A stretch of DNA of 64,000 nucleotides, from NCBI RefSeq assembly GCF_014218255.1, contig NZ_AP021872.1, forward strand, positions 1,302,001 to 1,366,000. The letters run 5' to 3'. Numbering within the stretch: position 1 is the stretch's first letter; each line of letters opens with the position of its first letter. Positions 63,403-64,000 of the stretch are shown here, in pieces. The position numbers were made by a program, and so were the translations under genes. The stretch is from Mycoavidus sp. B2-EB (GTDB lineage Bacteria > Pseudomonadota > Gammaproteobacteria > Burkholderiales > Burkholderiaceae). A model generated the notes under the pieces. The model ran no database searches and was not told the DNA's origin. It saw nothing but the letters and a program-made list of their open reading frames with translations.

Positions 63403-63463
63403 GCGCTCCTAGCCGCCATTTAGAAGCCAATAACTTCTAGCGCAGCTATACAAAAAAGAATAG

Positions 63464-63503
63464 CAAAAAATGCGGTCTTAACCATCTCCCGTTAAGACCG
63501 CAT
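63464..63503 (-). terminator. Terminator of tRNA-Val
   Basis: A perfect 13-bp stem (63470-63482 with 63491-63503) has an 8-base loop and is followed on the minus strand by TTTTTT. It lies between tRNA-Val and thrS. It should end the tRNA transcript, leaving thrS to its own promoter in the remaining 60 bases. Confidence 0.88.
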
Positions 63504-63529
63504 TAGTGTCAATCAAATGAAATATTCGT

Positions 63530-63605
63530 TGGTAGGCTCGATTGGATTCGAACCAACGACCCCCACCATGTCAAGGTGGTGCTCTAACCAACTGAGCTAC
63601 GAGCC
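63530..63605 (-). tRNA. tRNA-Val (anticodon GAC)
   Basis: This 76-base cloverleaf has acceptor GGCTCGT and encoded CCA. The anticodon stem CCACC/GGTGG has loop TTGACAT, giving GAC. The T-loop is TTCGAAT. It reads valine GUC and GUU. It lies upstream of thrS, with its own terminator in between. Confidence 0.96.
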
Positions 63606-63772
63606 TAAAGAAGCACGCATTTTAAAGGTTTTTTTTATAAAAGCCAATATCGATTTTTGCTTATAACTCCGCAATGAGAGGCAATTCAAGCTTCAGCATA
63701 TGCCCAAGGTTATCTGCTATCAATGCACATTTGACACATTTGCTCCAGCATAACGATACTACGGCTACCCAC

Positions 63773-64000
63773 TCAATGCGGCTTGCTCAAATTCTGAAAC
63801 TGGGCCGCAATATCTCTGAGGGATAGTTGCGCCTGAACTTGGTTCAGAAAAATACCAATAAAAATCGCCAACATAAACAATGTGATGGTTCCTTTGACAG
63901 GCTGACCATATGCCATAAGATCCAATTTTTCCGCGCCTTTAGCTAAAAATCCGAACGACAAATCGACTAAAACTAAAATCAGCACCATTGGCGCTGCTAG
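63773..64000 (-). CDS. Type III secretion export protein, SctT/YscT family, C-terminus only (5' part beyond window)
   Basis: The frame is open to the right edge, so only the last 75 residues are seen. They begin LAAPMVLILVLVDLSFGFLA and continue AEKLDLMAYGQPVKGTITLF into a second hydrophobic helix (MLAIFIGIFLNQV), then a polar tail ending NLSKPH. The pattern AP-hydrophobic helix-G-L-(x)n-P-(I/V)KG-helix is typical of the SctT/HrcT/SpaR inner-membrane export-gate subunit, related to flagellar FliR. FliR itself cannot be excluded from this fragment. If correct, a type III secretion locus continues to the right. Confidence 0.6.
   Translation of the reverse strand, partial: LAAPMVLILVLVDLSFGFLAKGAEKLDLMAYGQPVKGTITLFMLAIFIGIFLNQVQAQLSLRDIAAQFQNLSKPH

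Overview
This 64 kb window looks like chromosome of a Burkholderia-related betaproteobacterium with a host-associated, probably intracellular, lifestyle. The lineage is suggested by conserved blocks in betaproteobacterial order: trxB divergent from ftsK-lolA, rpsO-pnp-quinone oxidoreductase, tpiA-secG, tRNA-Leu followed by a 14-gene nuo operon with nuoC and nuoD unfused and a DUF2818 gene after nuoN, and thrS-infC-rpmI-rplT-pheS-pheT-ihfA-merR-tRNA-Pro. The lifestyle is suggested by eukaryote-like proteins: an F-box/pentapeptide/WD40 protein, an ankyrin protein with WW-domain ligand motifs, and the end of a likely type III secretion gene at the right edge. A fungal or amoebal symbiont near Mycoavidus, Glomeribacter or Mycetohabitans would fit. 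That placement is inferred and not proven by the sequence.

Layout. 1-5.4 kb: lolA (cut by the edge), ftsK, trxB and an Rpn-family nuclease gene interrupted by an in-frame amber codon. 5.4-12.5 kb: nadE, secG, tpiA, a degraded coding remnant, a quinone oxidoreductase, pnp and rpsO. 12.7-18.2 kb: two exported small proteins around a tRNA-Pro, the F-box/WD40 protein, yaaA and the ankyrin protein. 18.2-33.7 kb: DUF2818 and nuoN to nuoA on the minus strand, preceded by tRNA-Leu. 33.8-42.6 kb: bamC and a divergent mdtABC-type RND efflux operon. 42.6-55.0 kb: a polysaccharide cluster. 55.5-63.6 kb: the translation block and tRNA-Val. 63.8 kb to the edge: the C-terminus of an SctT-like export protein.

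The most striking region is 42.6-55.0 kb. Eight proteins closely resemble the enterobacterial common antigen (ECA) machinery: WecB and WecC (UDP-ManNAcA synthesis), WecE and WecD (dTDP-Fuc4NAc synthesis), the transferases WecG and WecF, the flippase WzxE and the polymerase WzyE. The wzxE-wecF-wzyE-wecG order is that of Escherichia coli. They are joined by a lipid-carrier sugar-1-phosphate transferase of betaproteobacterial type and a Tat-exported beta-helix protein resembling polysaccharide lyases. rffG, rffH and wzzE homologues are absent from the window. ECA is regarded as a hallmark of Enterobacterales, so a near-complete pathway here points to horizontal acquisition and a new cell-surface glycan, possibly involved in host interaction.

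The other leads are the F-box/WD40 protein, the ankyrin protein with PPxY motifs, and the split Rpn gene. The Rpn split falls just before the position where an internally translated RpnS antitoxin would start.
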